Made by a program: the position numbers and the translations under genes
Shown: positions 43,301 through 48,960 of the stretch, piece by piece
Numbering within the stretch: the stretch's first letter is position 1
Layout: every line of letters begins with the position of its first letter
The notes under the pieces: generated by a model
Database searches by the model: none
What the model was told of the DNA's origin: nothing
What the model saw: only the letters and a program-made list of their open reading frames with translations
Assembly: GCA_001939145.1 (NCBI GenBank)
Contig: LSRX01000477.1
Span: 465,947-529,946, forward strand
Source of the DNA: Symbiodinium microadriaticum
Taxonomy: Eukaryota; Sar; Dinophyceae; Suessiales; Symbiodiniaceae
Reading direction: 5' to 3'
DNA length: 64,000 bases

Positions 43301-45361
43301 GAAGTGGAAGAAACCAGGAAGCTACAAGCGCTTTAGGGTTTAGGAGTTTCGGGGTTTAGGGGTTTAGGGTTTAGGAGTTTAGGGGTTTAGGGGTTTACGG
43401 TTTTTTAGGGTTTAGGGGCTCGTGGACTCAGGGCTTGGTTTCGAGTTTAGTTTAGGGCCTGCCGAGCTTTGTGTTTAGTGTAAGGCTTAATGGGACACAC
43501 GGGCGTACAGACGAGGGGCCATTGAAGTGTTTTTTCATGATCACTATTAACTATGATGATGATGATGATGACGATGCAACAAGTGTTCTGAAGTTGTAGA
43601 GTCTTACAAGATGTCGGACGTGTCGGGATTGTGAATTGAGGCAGTGGCTTCGTGAAGTAAATCAAGGTATGCTTTTGACAGATGATGCTCGTCAAAGGTT
43701 TCGAGCAAAGGTCCCTGCGGATGCTGCGCACTTCTACGCCCGGAGTTGCCGCAACCTTACACTGAAACCCGACTCAAGACAACCTTCAAATTTTGTCAAA
43801 CACCCGAAATATGCACATGAACGGACCAGTAGTCGGGGCTGATGTTTGGCAGTTTTACAAAACACCGGCATGCTGCAATCAAATTCTATGAAAATGATCG
43901 AGAGTTAGTTGTTGCAGACGCGAGGCTCCGGAAGGTTGCAGCAAGGAAACGATAACTTTGCAACCCGATTAACCCTAAAGCCTACTGGTTTCCATAGGGT
44001 CCTCGAACCTCAACCCGACCATGTTCCTGCACACAAACTAACTTACAAGCTAATGGTTTCGACGGGGCCCGAAACCTGTACTTCGGGTAGTTTTCTAAAT
44101 TAGGGTCCCTTTCAGGGTTTTGGGTTCAGGGTTTGGGGTCCTTACATATTGGGAACCTAAAGAGGGACCCTAATTTAGAGAACTACCCACTTCAGATGGC
44201 ATGGCAAAAGATTAGCCTTGCATGTTGCTGGTTTCTGCACAACCAGGACGCTTGGATCAGAAAAGTCCCTGCGCAGAAAAATCACCTGCAAACGACGGGC
44301 TTCTCCGGCGCCCCGAACCGGGGTTTGGGGTTTAGGGTTTAGGAGTTTTAATGATTAGGGGTTTAGGGTTTAGGGGGTTTAAGGATTAGGGGTTTAGGGT
44401 TTAGGGTTTCGGATTTATAGGGTTTAGGGTTTAGGGATCAATTGTCTGCGCAGGGTTTTCAGTCAAACACGAATACTAGCGCCAATGGGAGGAATACTAG
44501 CATTGAAAAGGGGAATACTACCATTAATCAGCGGAATACTAGTACTAATTCACGGAATGCTAGTGCTAGTAAAATGAATACAAATACCAATAAGCGGAAC
44601 AATATAGCACTAACAATGAGAACAATAATAATACCAGTACTCTTATCAAGAATCCCAGTGCGAACAAGCCGAAAACTGTACTAACAAGCGGAGTACTCGT
44701 ATCAAAAAGCAGCATCTTAGTACTGATCAGAGGAATGCTCGCACTAATGAGAGGAATACTCCTACTTCTTACAAGAATACGAGTACTAATCACAAGCATA
44801 CCATAGTACCATCAAGAGGAATACTAGTACTAATAAGCGGAATGCTAGCACTAATAAGAGGAATACTCGTACCAATAGCTAAGCAGCTAAACCTATATAT
44901 ACCCAGCGAGAAATTAACTTGCAATGTAAATATCTCTGCAGACCTCGCAACGAACACTTAACATGCACAATGCAATTCAATCGTTTCTGCAGGCCTCGCA
45001 ACGAACAGCTAACTTGCAGTTAAATATAACCCCAGTGCCTGTATAAGCTCGCAACATTTTACTTGCATGTTAATCGTGGCCCCGACTCCCTCCAAGGAAC
45101 CCAAGTACCGAAACAATTAACTTGAAAGTGCAGAGAAATACACTTGCCTAATCATTGTTTCACGGTAGCAGGGTCCGTGTTGTGGAGTCCCACCAAAAAA
45201 GACCCGAATTTCAAGAAACAGCTCTAAACTCCAAACCCTAAACTCTACAGCAAGCCCTAAACCCTAAACCCTAAACCCCTAAACCCCAATATGAGCCGAC
45301 AAGCCTTCGCCATCTCCTGGCTGTGCACCATGGCCAGTCGGGCCATGAGGTTCTGAAACTC
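15978..45361 (-). CDS. Split gene: voltage-gated-type cation channel with C-terminal EF-hands (overall span)
   Basis: Span of exons listed separately; not a continuous ORF. Membrane protein expected in the plasma or an internal membrane, conducting Na+ or Ca2+ under voltage and Ca2+ control. Seen in order on the minus strand: S1, end of S2, S3, S4 with basic residues every third position, S5, an extracellular loop, a pore helix (YWGTFSRTFLTMFE), a pore/pre-S6 segment (NWAPACR ... VSEWF), S6 (ALLNVVNSVFVSQ), a post-S6 helix and a pair of EF-hands. Splice phases agree at every consecutive junction from S2 through post-S6 to the first EF-hand exon. One six-helix domain is seen, so it resembles single-domain eukaryotic channels; a multi-domain gene with unseen exons is possible. 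S1-S2 linker, part of EF-hand 1, start and stop are not located. Membership of the 37.9-45.4 kb coiled-coil exons is inferred from strand and order. Confidence 0.8.
16081..16106 (-). repeat. Tandem duplicate of an exon start and its splice acceptor
   Basis: A 26 bp copy, about 54 bp upstream, of the first bases of the exon at 15978-16050, including an acceptor (cccag|GTCGA). It would encode the same DWKEF start before running into non-homologous sequence. It is either a decoy acceptor or a relic of a local duplication. Confidence 0.75.
16155..16256. mobile_element. MITE family B, copy
   Basis: Ends gggtagttctctaaa / tttagagaactagcc; interior 'agggtcccttct' and 'gggtgccgtac'. It lies in the intron between the two halves of EF-hand 2. 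Confidence 0.85.
16394..16471. mobile_element. Small inverted-repeat element
   Basis: Ends actctctttacctac / gtaggtaattagagt around about 50 bp. Single copy in the window. Confidence 0.5.
16759..16880. mobile_element. MITE family C, copy 1
   Basis: Ends tacttggaggttcatggg / cccatgaacctccaacta with TATAAC-rich interior; relatives at 29820 and 32392. Intronic in the channel gene. Confidence 0.9.
17086..17122 (-). CDS. Channel exon: EF-hand 2, first half
   Basis: 37 bp exon with acceptor tgcctag|GTC and donor GGTG|GC. It reads VELFGMIDSGDG, the incoming helix and first loop residues of an EF-hand, and ends one base into the next codon. That base joins the acceptor of 15978-16050 in frame. Upstream it continues, in phase 0, the LEYHDL end of exon 17747-17786. 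Confidence 0.8.
17310..17430. mobile_element. Palindromic element (single copy, family J)
   Basis: Ends tctaaggttgaaaccatgggcc / ggcccatacttctaaccttaga with few mismatches; 121 bp, intronic. Confidence 0.7.
17545..17705. repeat. Tandem array of head-to-head telomere motifs
   Basis: Three copies of a roughly 60 bp unit, each with GGTTTAGGG on one side and CCCTAAACCCCAAAA on the other, so every unit is itself a small palindrome. Interpretation: duplication of an inverted telomere-like junction. Confidence 0.8.
17747..17786 (-). CDS. Channel exon: linker between the EF-hands
   Basis: Acceptor gctgcgag|G, donor GACCTT|GC. It reads LWLSQLQLEYHDL, the helix between paired EF-hands in this channel group. 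The 5' end could lie further up (17821) if another acceptor is used, but the AG|G rule favours 17786. An exon completing EF-hand 1 is probably missing between here and 20381, a region that contains the 818 bp gap. Confidence 0.75.
17838..18110 (+). repeat. Long degenerate TTTAGGG array
   Basis: About 270 bp of TTTAGGG/TTTAGGGG variants with 'gggctgaggg' and 'ggcggtttagg' recurring. Intronic in the channel gene. Confidence 0.9.
18531..18593. mobile_element. Short inverted repeat (63 bp)
   Basis: gacctaccctt / aaggtaggtc around 'ttcctataactatg…atatatagttcttt'. Possibly a diverged family A relative. Confidence 0.4.
18824..19641. other. Assembly gap (818 N)
   Basis: N run inside the channel gene, next to a TTTAGGG array. 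It may hide the exon that completes EF-hand 1. Confidence 1.
20381..20470 (-). CDS. Channel exon: EF-hand 1
   Basis: Acceptor aaaccacag|G. It reads NEAQYRKKLHALFLAADTT then DDGFLTIEP, an incoming helix and EF loop (D1, T3, D5, G6, L8). Position 12 of the loop would be Pro if the exon runs to the GC donor at 20380. If a GA donor at 20388 is used the exon ends after Ile, and the missing EEF-type residues come from the next exon. The start is in phase with exon 21539-21586 (GC + G = GCG). Confidence 0.85.
20728..20846 (+). repeat. Dispersed repeat family D, copy 2
   Basis: Copy of the 112-232 repeat in the same orientation, containing 'aaccggattaaggacaatt' and 'ttgggcttctactataagg'. Followed at 20929-20951 by a T10-G11 tract. 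Confidence 0.7.
21539..21586 (-). CDS. Channel exon: post-S6 helix
   Basis: Acceptor cgctataag|G, donor CGGGC|GT. It reads LKIADSDEEYLIKVR. In this channel group S6 is followed by …QTLKxAxSDEE…, and here S6 exon 22124-22180 ends CAG-AC, which joins G-CTG to give QTLKIADSDEE exactly. A family A MITE ends 13 bp upstream of the exon. Confidence 0.85.
21600..21693. mobile_element. MITE family A, copy 2 (next to a splice acceptor)
   Basis: Ends cccataggcccctaagtagt / actacttaggggcctatggg, perfect over 20 bases, flanked by TA on both sides. It lies in the intron, 13 bp from the acceptor of exon 21539-21586. Confidence 0.95.
22124..22180 (-). CDS. Channel exon: transmembrane helix S6
   Basis: Strong acceptor (gtttttcctcgcag|G) and GC donor. 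It reads CVVGFALLNVVNSVFVSQ, the gate-lining S6 helix with its conserved N-V-V and V-F. Phase 2 on both sides: the preceding exon ends TAC-AG, giving YR-CVVGFALLN across the junction. The plus-strand ORF over the same DNA (about 140 codons) is a shadow. Confidence 0.9.
22390..22945. repeat. Interrupted (CAT)n / (CAC)n trinucleotide region
   Basis: Long stretch of CAT, ATC and CAC triplets with unique interruptions. It yields Ser/Ile/Thr-rich or Met/Val/Asp-rich ORFs on opposite strands. Intronic; not coding. Confidence 0.9.
23276..23331. repeat. Microsatellite (GA)n(TA)n
   Basis: GAGAGA run continuing into (TA)n. Confidence 0.95.
23530..23615 (-). CDS. Channel exon: pore and start of S6
   Basis: Acceptor aaaaatcag|GTG, GC donor after TAC-AG. 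It reads VLFANWAPACRSLTDYVSEW then FTVVFVGYR. The N-W-x-P segment after the pore helix followed by VSEW-x6-YR is the usual pore-to-S6 transition of dinoflagellate single-domain channels. The preceding exon (24144-24198) ends TMFE in phase 0, so TMFE-VLFANW is continuous. Ion selectivity cannot be called from this alone. Confidence 0.9.
24144..24198 (-). CDS. Channel exon: pore helix
   Basis: Acceptor gaagcccag|G, donor TTCGAG|GT. It reads YVFQYWGTFSRTFLTMFE, matching the family signature YxYxGTFxRxxLTMFE. Its first base completes the codon left by exon 24925-24991 (AG + G). The opposite strand is equally GC3-rich and reads like a protein (MVKKVLEKVPQYWK), but the splice phases and family match fix the minus strand. 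Confidence 0.9.
24309..24400. mobile_element. Family L element, copy 1
   Basis: 'agggccttaatcatcagaat' … 'gatgacctaggcttct', related to copies at 40340, 40520, 48566, 52970 and 55050. Intronic. Confidence 0.5.
24925..24991 (-). CDS. Channel exon: end of S5 and extracellular loop
   Basis: Acceptor ccaagag|GC, donor AGGAG|GC. It reads MIISTLVSRYLEDPAIDKEA then RR. The family has VQCxxGM(I/L)ISxLV…D…ARR between S5 and the pore helix. Phase 1 in, phase 2 out, matching both neighbours (G+GC = Gly; AG+G = Arg). Confidence 0.85.
25020..25700. repeat. Large microsatellite cluster (TATG/CATA family)
   Basis: Tracts of (GT)n, (TA)n, (TATG)n, (TAAATG)n, (CATGTA)n, (ATAC)n and (GATA)n in sequence. ORFs on both strands are MYVCMYV/YIHTYIHT repeats and are rejected. 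Intronic in the channel gene. Confidence 0.95.
25737..25838 (-). CDS. Channel exon: S4-S5 linker and S5
   Basis: Acceptor atggggag|GC, donor CTGCG|GT. It reads KLESFGLLLKCVVASVTMLG then YATGVLIFVQCVC. The LLxKCxxAS motif of the linker is followed by a hydrophobic S5 ending VQC. GC completes the codon begun by the G at the end of S4 exon 26973-27022. Confidence 0.9.
26815..26950 (-). repeat. Telomere-like array with tandem duplication
   Basis: CCCTAAA variants; the block 'ccctgca.cccaaaccctc' followed by 'aaaccctaaaaccctaaac' occurs twice about 50 bp apart. Directly precedes the S4 exon. Confidence 0.85.
26973..27022 (-). CDS. Channel exon: voltage sensor S4
   Basis: Acceptor ctgcgtctag|G, donor CTCAG|GC. 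It reads LRLGKLARAFRMIILS, with basic residues at positions 2, 5, 8 and 11, exactly three apart as required of an S4 voltage sensor. Phase 2 in, phase 1 out; both neighbours fit. Confidence 0.88.
28457..28507 (-). CDS. Channel exon: transmembrane helix S3
   Basis: Acceptor gatgtcag|G, GC donor after GAT-AC. It reads IDFIVVTLTIGTLVLD, a hydrophobic helix starting with the conserved (W)xxDF(I/V)VV of S3. The phase joins to S4 as written, but the S3-S4 loop would then be very short, so a small exon may be missing. A family B MITE ends 17 bp upstream of the exon. Confidence 0.8.
28524..28621. mobile_element. MITE family B, copy next to a splice acceptor
   Basis: Ends gggtagttctccaaa / aatttagagaacaccc. 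On the minus strand it ends 17 bp before the S3 exon, just upstream of its acceptor. Confidence 0.85.
28678..28775 (-). repeat. Telomere-like array
   Basis: CCCTAAA/CCCTGAA/CCCCAA units. Confidence 0.85.
29551..29597. repeat. Microsatellite (GA)n(TA)n
   Basis: GAGAGA run followed by (TA)n, same composition as 23276-23331. Confidence 0.95.
29716..29769 (-). CDS. Channel exon: end of S2 / S2-S3 linker
   Basis: Acceptor tgtgccaag|G (an alternative acceptor gives a start at 29789). It reads LVRIVCLHCSFWKSAMN and ends in the first two bases of a Trp codon. That joins G-ATC-GAT of the S3 exon to give NW-IDF, as in the family's WNWxDF. The donor would be GA, rare but known in dinoflagellates. All frames are open here, so order and phase are the main support. 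Confidence 0.6.
29820..29928. mobile_element. MITE family C, copy 2
   Basis: Ends tacttggaggttcatgg / ccatgaacctccaagta, perfect. GCTTAC occurs just before and after, a possible target duplication. Lies about 30 bp 5' (minus sense) of the longer form of the S2 exon. Confidence 0.9.
30187..30329. repeat. Tandem duplication, 72 bp unit
   Basis: 'ggccatcgcctgggaaggct' at 30187 recurs with two changes at 30259; both copies continue through CCCTAAA variants to 'cttaagcc'. Confidence 0.85.
30425..31035. repeat. Compound microsatellite: (TTACC)n, (TTACA)n, (ACAGT)n, (TACC)n, (CATA)n
   Basis: Successive pure blocks of 4-5 bp units. The (ACAGT)n block at about 30713-30827 is nearly perfect and about 23 units long. 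Intronic in the channel gene if exon assignments are right. Confidence 0.95.
31132..31195 (-). CDS. Candidate exon between S1 and S2 of the channel
   Basis: GC-rich island with acceptor cacatcctctag|C and donor ACCCG|GT. One frame reads FGPKVIFSLDVRPAFKTKS. All three frames are open and the acceptor lacks the usual following G. The position would suit the S1-S2 loop, but no family pattern decides it. Confidence 0.2.
31611..31704. mobile_element. MITE family A, copy 3
   Basis: Ends cccataggcccctaggtagt / agctacttaggggcctatggg, flanked by CA on both sides instead of TA. Confidence 0.92.
31800..31895 (+). repeat. Telomere-like array with 42 bp higher-order repeat
   Basis: 'tttaaaggcctagggtttac' begins at 31825 and again at 31867, a 42 bp period (six 7-mers). 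Confidence 0.88.
32392..32503. mobile_element. MITE family C, copy 3
   Basis: Ends tacttggcggttcttggg / cccatgaacctccaagta; interior 'agtcccctattaagggct'. Confidence 0.88.
32504..33660. other. Unique sequence in putative intron, no supported exon
   Basis: Contains a C/G-rich proline-coding-like stretch (about 32760-32900) that looks like a diverged repeat, and open islands on both strands near 32000-32170 and 32900-32990 that I cannot orient. Exons for the S1-S2 part of the channel may be in this area. Confidence 0.4.
33664..34019. mobile_element. 356 bp element with long terminal inverted repeats
   Basis: The 23 bases at 33671-33693 (caactcttgattaataaacc + ccc) are repeated inverted and perfect at 33990-34012. 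The match extends with mismatches to taatg / catta at the outer ends. GTA flanks both sides, a possible 3 bp target duplication. Inside are poly-C, poly-A and poly-G tracts and a second 'gattaatggcarcc' copy near 33809. No transposase; non-autonomous. Confidence 0.8.
34150..34758. other. Unique sequence, no supported exon
   Basis: A good plus-strand polypyrimidine tract with AG occurs at 34580-34602, but nothing recognisable follows. Confidence 0.4.
34759..35070. repeat. Minisatellite, 55 bp unit, about 5.7 copies
   Basis: Units begin 'gagcatccatggcccaa' at 34759, 34814, 34869 and 34924 (next is shortened) and contain 'catgatgac' and 'ccgttctgaga'. The unit is not a multiple of three, so the open minus-strand frames rotate through the repeats and are not evidence for a gene. 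Confidence 0.95.
35342..35411 (-). CDS. Channel exon: transmembrane helix S1
   Basis: Acceptor aaacgtcag|G. It reads IISCVLFANVMFLAFQLQME followed by GSR, a hydrophobic helix with the N-x-x-x-L-A-x-Q-x-x-x-E-G pattern typical of S1 in dinoflagellate channels. Donor at TCGCGC|GT is a guess; the frame stays open beyond. First membrane exon of the gene in transcription order. Confidence 0.7.
35985..36135. repeat. Purine-rich (GAGAA)n-like tract
   Basis: AAGAGAAGAGAAGAGA… followed by AATAGAGTAGAATA. Small ORFs through it are low complexity. Confidence 0.8.
36893..37085. mobile_element. Family M element, tandem pair
   Basis: 'gggactttccgaaagttag' plus 'gtaccttattttgggg' occurs at about 36893 and again at about 36984. 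The second copy ends in an inverted 'tattttcggaaaccccc'. Related copies at 40761 and 52464. Confidence 0.75.
37464..37563. mobile_element. Inverted-repeat element (100 bp)
   Basis: 'ccctagtagttcctacataa' inverted as 'ttatgtaggttgctagttgg' with mismatches. Single copy. Confidence 0.45.
37918..37973 (-). CDS. Candidate coiled-coil exon (channel N-terminus?)
   Basis: Acceptor agcatgag|GC. It reads LEEKLQKEKAAENEKAKQ with GC-rich third positions, a strongly charged helix. The 3' end is uncertain (several GC donors). The same strand and position between the 43.3 kb and 35.4 kb exons suggest it belongs to the channel's N-terminal coiled coil. It could instead be another gene. Confidence 0.5.
38733..39100. 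repeat. Large imperfect inverted repeat plus direct copy
   Basis: 'caaagagccagagagaatgc' at 38741 is inverted at about 38957-38984 ('ggcattctctgtgaatcttt'), and a direct copy follows at about 39062-39089 ('ggcaatctctgtggatcttt'). Between the arms GT-rich DNA faces CA/AAC-rich DNA. Long ORFs on both strands (about 130 codons) are Lys/Asn/Thr- or Phe/Val-rich shadows. Confidence 0.7.
39120..40330. other. Unique sequence with small TTTAGGG island
   Basis: Telomere-like patch at 39545-39640; otherwise unique, with no exon I can support. Small ORFs at 39659 and 40006 match nothing known to me. Confidence 0.45.
40340..40440. mobile_element. Family L element, copy 2
   Basis: 'aggggcctcaataattagag' … 'gttggggtatgttatact' … 'ggtaattcctaaggccc'. 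Confidence 0.65.
40520..40640. mobile_element. Family L element, copy 3
   Basis: 'aagcctcaatagatagaat' … 'tttggggtacgctatact' … 'tatttcggcccctac'; same order as copy 2, 180 bp away. Confidence 0.65.
40761..40860. mobile_element. Family M element, copy
   Basis: 'gtggtaccttatttgggggg' … 'catgctactgttagggtct', colinear with 36984-37085 but without the strong ends. Confidence 0.5.
41000..42410. other. Unique sequence, no supported exon
   Basis: Short TTTAGGG patches near 41500 and 42100. Overlapping ORFs at 41749-42037 are open on both strands; neither is recognisable. Confidence 0.45.
42419..42720. repeat. Telomere-like arrays, inverted pair
   Basis: CCCTAAA units at 42419-42530 and TTTAGGG/TTTTGGGG units at 42636-42720 on either side of about 100 bp of unique DNA. 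Confidence 0.88.
42797..42893. mobile_element. MITE family B, copy
   Basis: Ends gggtagctctcttt / tagagaactaccc with 'agtacggcaccct' inside. Confidence 0.85.
43262..43288 (-). CDS. Candidate coiled-coil exon (channel N-terminus?)
   Basis: Acceptor agctcgtccag|G preceded by a long pyrimidine tract. It reads VRMENAELK, and open frame continues AEL if a later donor is used (to about 43257). It follows exon 45305-45361 in phase 0, giving SQEMAK-VRMENAELK, a common coiled-coil pattern in dinoflagellate proteins. Confidence 0.5.
43330..43420 (+). repeat. Telomere-like array
   Basis: TTTAGGG/TTTAGGGG/TTTAGGAG units. Confidence 0.85.
44085..44188. mobile_element. MITE family B, best-preserved copy
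   Basis: Ends gggtagttttctaaattagg / ctaatttagagaactaccc. A short TTTAGGG-like stretch has invaded or evolved inside it. Confidence 0.9.
44325..44440 (+). repeat. Telomere-like array
   Basis: TTTAGGG units; 'aggattaggggtttagg' recurs. Confidence 0.85.
44460..44885 (+). repeat. Minisatellite, 21 bp unit, about 20 copies
   Basis: Units resemble 'ggaatactagtactaataag'. Being a multiple of three, the array gives a 7-residue periodic frame (R-N-T-S-x-x-x) at its left end, but the frame breaks after about 80 codons. I regard it as non-coding. Confidence 0.9.
45225..45290 (-). repeat. Telomere-like array beside a candidate exon
   Basis: CCCTAAA/CCCCTAAA units ending about 15 bp from exon 45305-45361. 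Confidence 0.85.
45305..45361 (-). CDS. Candidate coiled-coil exon (channel N-terminus?)
   Basis: Acceptor cagctgcag|G, donor GCGAAG|GC, 57 bp in phase 0. It reads EFQNLMARLAMVHSQEMAK with nearly all third positions G or C. Amphipathic helix. Splices in frame to 43262-43288. This is the first exon I can place in the putative channel transcript; the start codon must lie further up. A minus-strand ATG near 48491 followed by FDSRPRRREVD is one unproven candidate. Confidence 0.55.
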
Positions 45362-45446
45362 CTGCAGCTGTTGGCTTACCCTAAGGGTCCTTTAGGGGTT
45401 CCTTTTGAAGGGTACCATAAGGGTTTAGGGTTTAGTTTTCAGGGTG

Positions 45447-45547
45447 TAAGGGTCCATGTATCCAAATAGATATACTTTGGCCTTAAAGTAGTCCCTATTT
45501 GGGTACTTTGGGGCCTATGTATATCTATTTGGCGACATGGACCCTTA
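45447..45547. mobile_element. Inverted-repeat element, family H, copy 2
   Basis: TA-flanked palindrome agggtccatgtatccaaat / atttggcgacatggaccct with 'atatac…gtatat' inside. Confidence 0.75.
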
Positions 45548-45599
45548 GGCTTAGAGTCTTGATAGGGCTGTTTTCAGGGATCCTTGCATAAGTTCTGTA

Positions 45600-47360
45600 G
45601 GGCTCGAATAAGGGTACCATCCGGTATAGAGTTTCAGGTTTAGGGTCTAGTTCATGTTGGGGGGGTCTCTAATCGGGGCTCCTGGGCTTAGGGCTTTCGG
45701 GCTTAGCAGTTTTGGTCGGGGTTGATAGAGAGATCTATAGCGCTTTAAAGGGGACTAGTGGGATCAAAATTCAAGGTTAGAGTTTCAGGGTCAATGATTC
45801 GGGGCTAAGGTCTAGCATTACTGGTTTTATGGTGCGGAGTTTCGGGGCTGAGGTTAGCACAGCAACAGATTCCGGCTTGACCCATCGTGAACGGAAAAGA
45901 TTACCTGCAAATCGAGGCCTTCCCTTTAGCGGGGTTTAGGGTCTATAGTGTCATGCCACGAACATTCTGAGAATGACACAAGCTACTACGTATACTGCCT
46001 CTGCTGCAGCCTGGCCTGAACCGCTGGGCAATGTGGCAATGTGTTAATAATAGTTGCAGTCGCCCTCCAGAATATGGAATTCCGCGAACTAACCGAGAAC
46101 ACGGACGTTTGGCGGGGGCGACCTCTATAACGTCATTTCGTCAACAGGATATGTTCTGGTGGGCTTATACCCTCATGCAATTCACGAGAGTATGCTTCGA
46201 AAGCTCGAGGCCCGAGAGATCCTAATTTTGGGAGGCCTCGACCCTGGTGTGCTTGGTTTGCAAAGCATTTGCTGAGGATTCTACTTGACCCTAAGCCCCA
46301 AAGAGCCATTTTAAGCATCGCAGACCACAGCTCGGCGCAAACAAAGCTGTGCCATGGTTTCTAAACCCTGAACTCGCGAGCCCGCAAAGAAGAATTCCGT
46401 GAAACCGTGTCGATCCTCGGAGAGGGGGCCATCGTCCTCTTCACCTGAAGCAAGATCTTGAGATTCTTGGCAAATCAGATGGAATGAATGCTACAGAAAC
46501 ATCTAGCCCAGTGCTCGGAAACGGATATACGGCATGTCCAAGCGGAATTCCACTGCTGCCCGCACCTCACCCAAGAAGCCTAACACATGAGACCTGGGAG
46601 GACCTGAAGACTTTACAAAAAAACGAGATGTTAATTCAACATCTCTGTCCATTAAATTGCATCTAAACACCGAAGGTCCCCCGCAAGATGTGTAAGAAGA
46701 TTTCAAGAACATGCTTGGCACGTCGACGAGCTGCAACGGAGATCCGCGTTCCAATCTCCCCGAACTGTACCAGGCCTGCACCACCACAGAGGACTAGAAA
46801 TCTCGGGTTGCCTCAATGCTAAAGCCTAACCCTAAACCCTACACCCTAAACCATCCCATACCCTAAACCATCCTACACCCTAATGGAGGTTTAGTCGGTT
46901 TGGGGCGTAGAGGTTTCGGGACCGGGCTCAGGAAGTTTGGGGTTTCGGGTTTATGGAGCCCGGAGCGACCACACTTACGAGTGAAACCCTTCACCCTAGA
47001 AGCGACGCAAGTGCCTAAACACACTAAACTGGCCCTTGTAGTAACCTTTCGGGGGCCGTCAACCCTAAACCCTAAACCCTCAGCCCTAATCCTTCTAAAC
47101 CCAAAAGAGCCCATAGAGTACCTAAACTCTGCATTGTAGTAGCCAGCCCAACGAATGATACAACCCAGAGCCTAGGAAGCATTTTCGGGTTTCTGCGGGG
47201 ATGTCAGTGACTCCACACCCCCTAAATATGAGTGATAGAGGGAATATGGGTTAGGGTGTAGATGATTATACTGTAGAAATACTAGGAACCCTAAGGAATA
47301 GTACCGGTAACTACTCCGGCTTCTCTATTACCTCTTCTTAAGCAATCCTGAAAACATTGC
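45600..47360. other. Unique sequence, no supported exon
   Basis: Sparse telomere motifs. A minus-strand region at 46503-46790 stays open in more than one frame; no recognisable family. A possible diverged family L copy lies at about 47223-47330. Confidence 0.4.
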
Positions 47361-47368
47361 TGGGATTC

Positions 47369-47465
47369 TGGTTCCTTGTTGGGGAAATATTAAAATGATC
47401 ATTTTTCATCCTTGTTGGGTCTTATTATAACCAAAATGTAAAATGGTATCCAACAAGGACCCAGG
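47369..47465. mobile_element. Inverted-repeat element (family K)
   Basis: 'ggttccttgttgg' inverted as 'ccaacaaggaccc', with an internal extra 'ccttgttggg'. Single copy. Confidence 0.55.
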
Positions 47466-47543
47466 ATTGTTGAAGTCTCTGGGATCAGAAGGGCTTACCG
47501 CACGAGGCGTTCGCCGATGCTTTCACACTTTCACAGGAAGCTA

Positions 47544-47633
47544 CAGGTGGGGAGTTTAGGGTACATAGGGCTTCTAGAAGGCTTCTATAATATAGACCTT
47601 CTATAAGGCTCCTATAACGGTAACTACCCACCT
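47544..47633. mobile_element. Inverted-repeat element (family Q)
   Basis: 'caggtggggagtt' inverted as 'aactacccacctg' around 'cttctagaaggcttctataa'. Confidence 0.5.
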
Positions 47634-47754
47634 GAAAATGTCCTAGACACTTGCAGTCTCCAGAGAAATTAAGTTCAGTTTGACTGTTGGGTTCTCTACC
47701 GATCTCGGTCGCGCGGTTACAGGACACACTCTCAACCCTACACATAAAAAAAAA

Positions 47755-48430
47755 ACAAAAAACCTAAAGCCATAAACCCTAAACTCCTAAACCGCTAAAC
47801 CCTGAAGGCACAACCCCAAAAAACCCAAACCCTGAACACCTAAGCTCTAAAGCCAAACACTGAAGGCACAAACCCGCAAACCCTAAACAGCTAAACCCTA
47901 AAGCCACAGACCCTAAGTCAAGTCCTGCCTCCCAGCTGCATCCGAAGATTGCTCAGGGCTTCGAGACCCAGTAAGCCCTTGACCCCCACGGTGTAGGGTT
48001 TGGGGTTTAAGGCTTCTTCTTGTTTGGGGGGTTTCGTGAAGTTTCGTGTTTAGGAGCTTAGGGTTTGGAGTTTCGGGGCTTCAGGATACAACAACAACTA
48101 AACCCTAAGACCCACATAAATGCCAGAGCCCCATTCTGACCCTAAAGCCCTAACTAAACCCTAAGCCCTAAACCCAGGAGCCCAGCTAGCTCGCTCTGCC
48201 ACCGCAACTGATTAAAAGCCTCAACGCCAAAACACTAAGTCCTAACTCAGCCCTAAACCCTCAACCCCCAAACTCTACATACACCCTAAGCCTTAAACCC
48301 TCAAACCTCAAACCTCTCAACCCCGAAACTCTACACCCTAAGCCTTAAACCCTCAAACCTAAAAACTCTGTACCCCCAAACTCTGGAATCTAGGCCTTAA
48401 ACCCTCAAACCTAAAAACTCCAAACCCTGG
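47755..48430 (-). repeat. Telomere-like arrays with 54 bp higher-order repeat
   Basis: CCCTAAA variants. At 48255-48430 a block 'aaactct.ca…cctaagcc' + 'ttaaaccctcaaacct' occurs three times. A TTTAGGG patch at 47995-48070 has the opposite orientation. Confidence 0.8.
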
Positions 48431-48565
48431 AAAAGCAAAGGCGAACCCCGGCGAGATCGACCTCGCGTCGTCGCGGCCTCGAGTCGAACATCTAATCTGG
48501 TCTGAAAGAACATCCCCTAACGCAAATTGTAGCAGAAATACTATCAGTACCAGTAAGGGTAATAT

Positions 48566-48644
48566 AATGTAGGGGCCCTTATAATTAGAATTAAAATTAG
48601 GAACCCCTGAAAATAGTATAGGTAATTATTTCGGCCCCTACATT
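48566..48644. mobile_element. Family L element, short palindromic copy
   Basis: aatgtaggggccc / cggcccctacatt ends, with 'taattagaatt' and 'ggtaattattt' as in the longer copies. Confidence 0.7.
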
Positions 48645-48960
48645 GATAGTAAGAGTAATACTGCTAGCAATAGCAGCAGCAATGGTAGTACTTACAGGAA
48701 TAGCACTAGAAATAATGGAAATAGTAATAACTATGGCTATGGCATAAGTGTTAGTGAGAGTGATTGTAGAAGTAATACTAGTAGAACTTGCAATGTAGTA
48801 GTAATGATAATTGTAGTTGAAATAGTAGCAATAGTGAAACTAAAAGTTGTAGCGTTTATAGTAATATATACAAACAAACATAGCAATAGTAATGGTGGTA
48901 AACATAGTAGTAATAGAAACAGTAATAGTAGTAATTGTAATACTGGGCAGTTTGCTTGTT
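48645..48960. repeat. Degenerate (AGTAAT)n / (AGC)n region
   Basis: AGTAAT, AGCAAT and AGTAGT triplet-based units; both-strand ORFs are low complexity. Confidence 0.8.
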
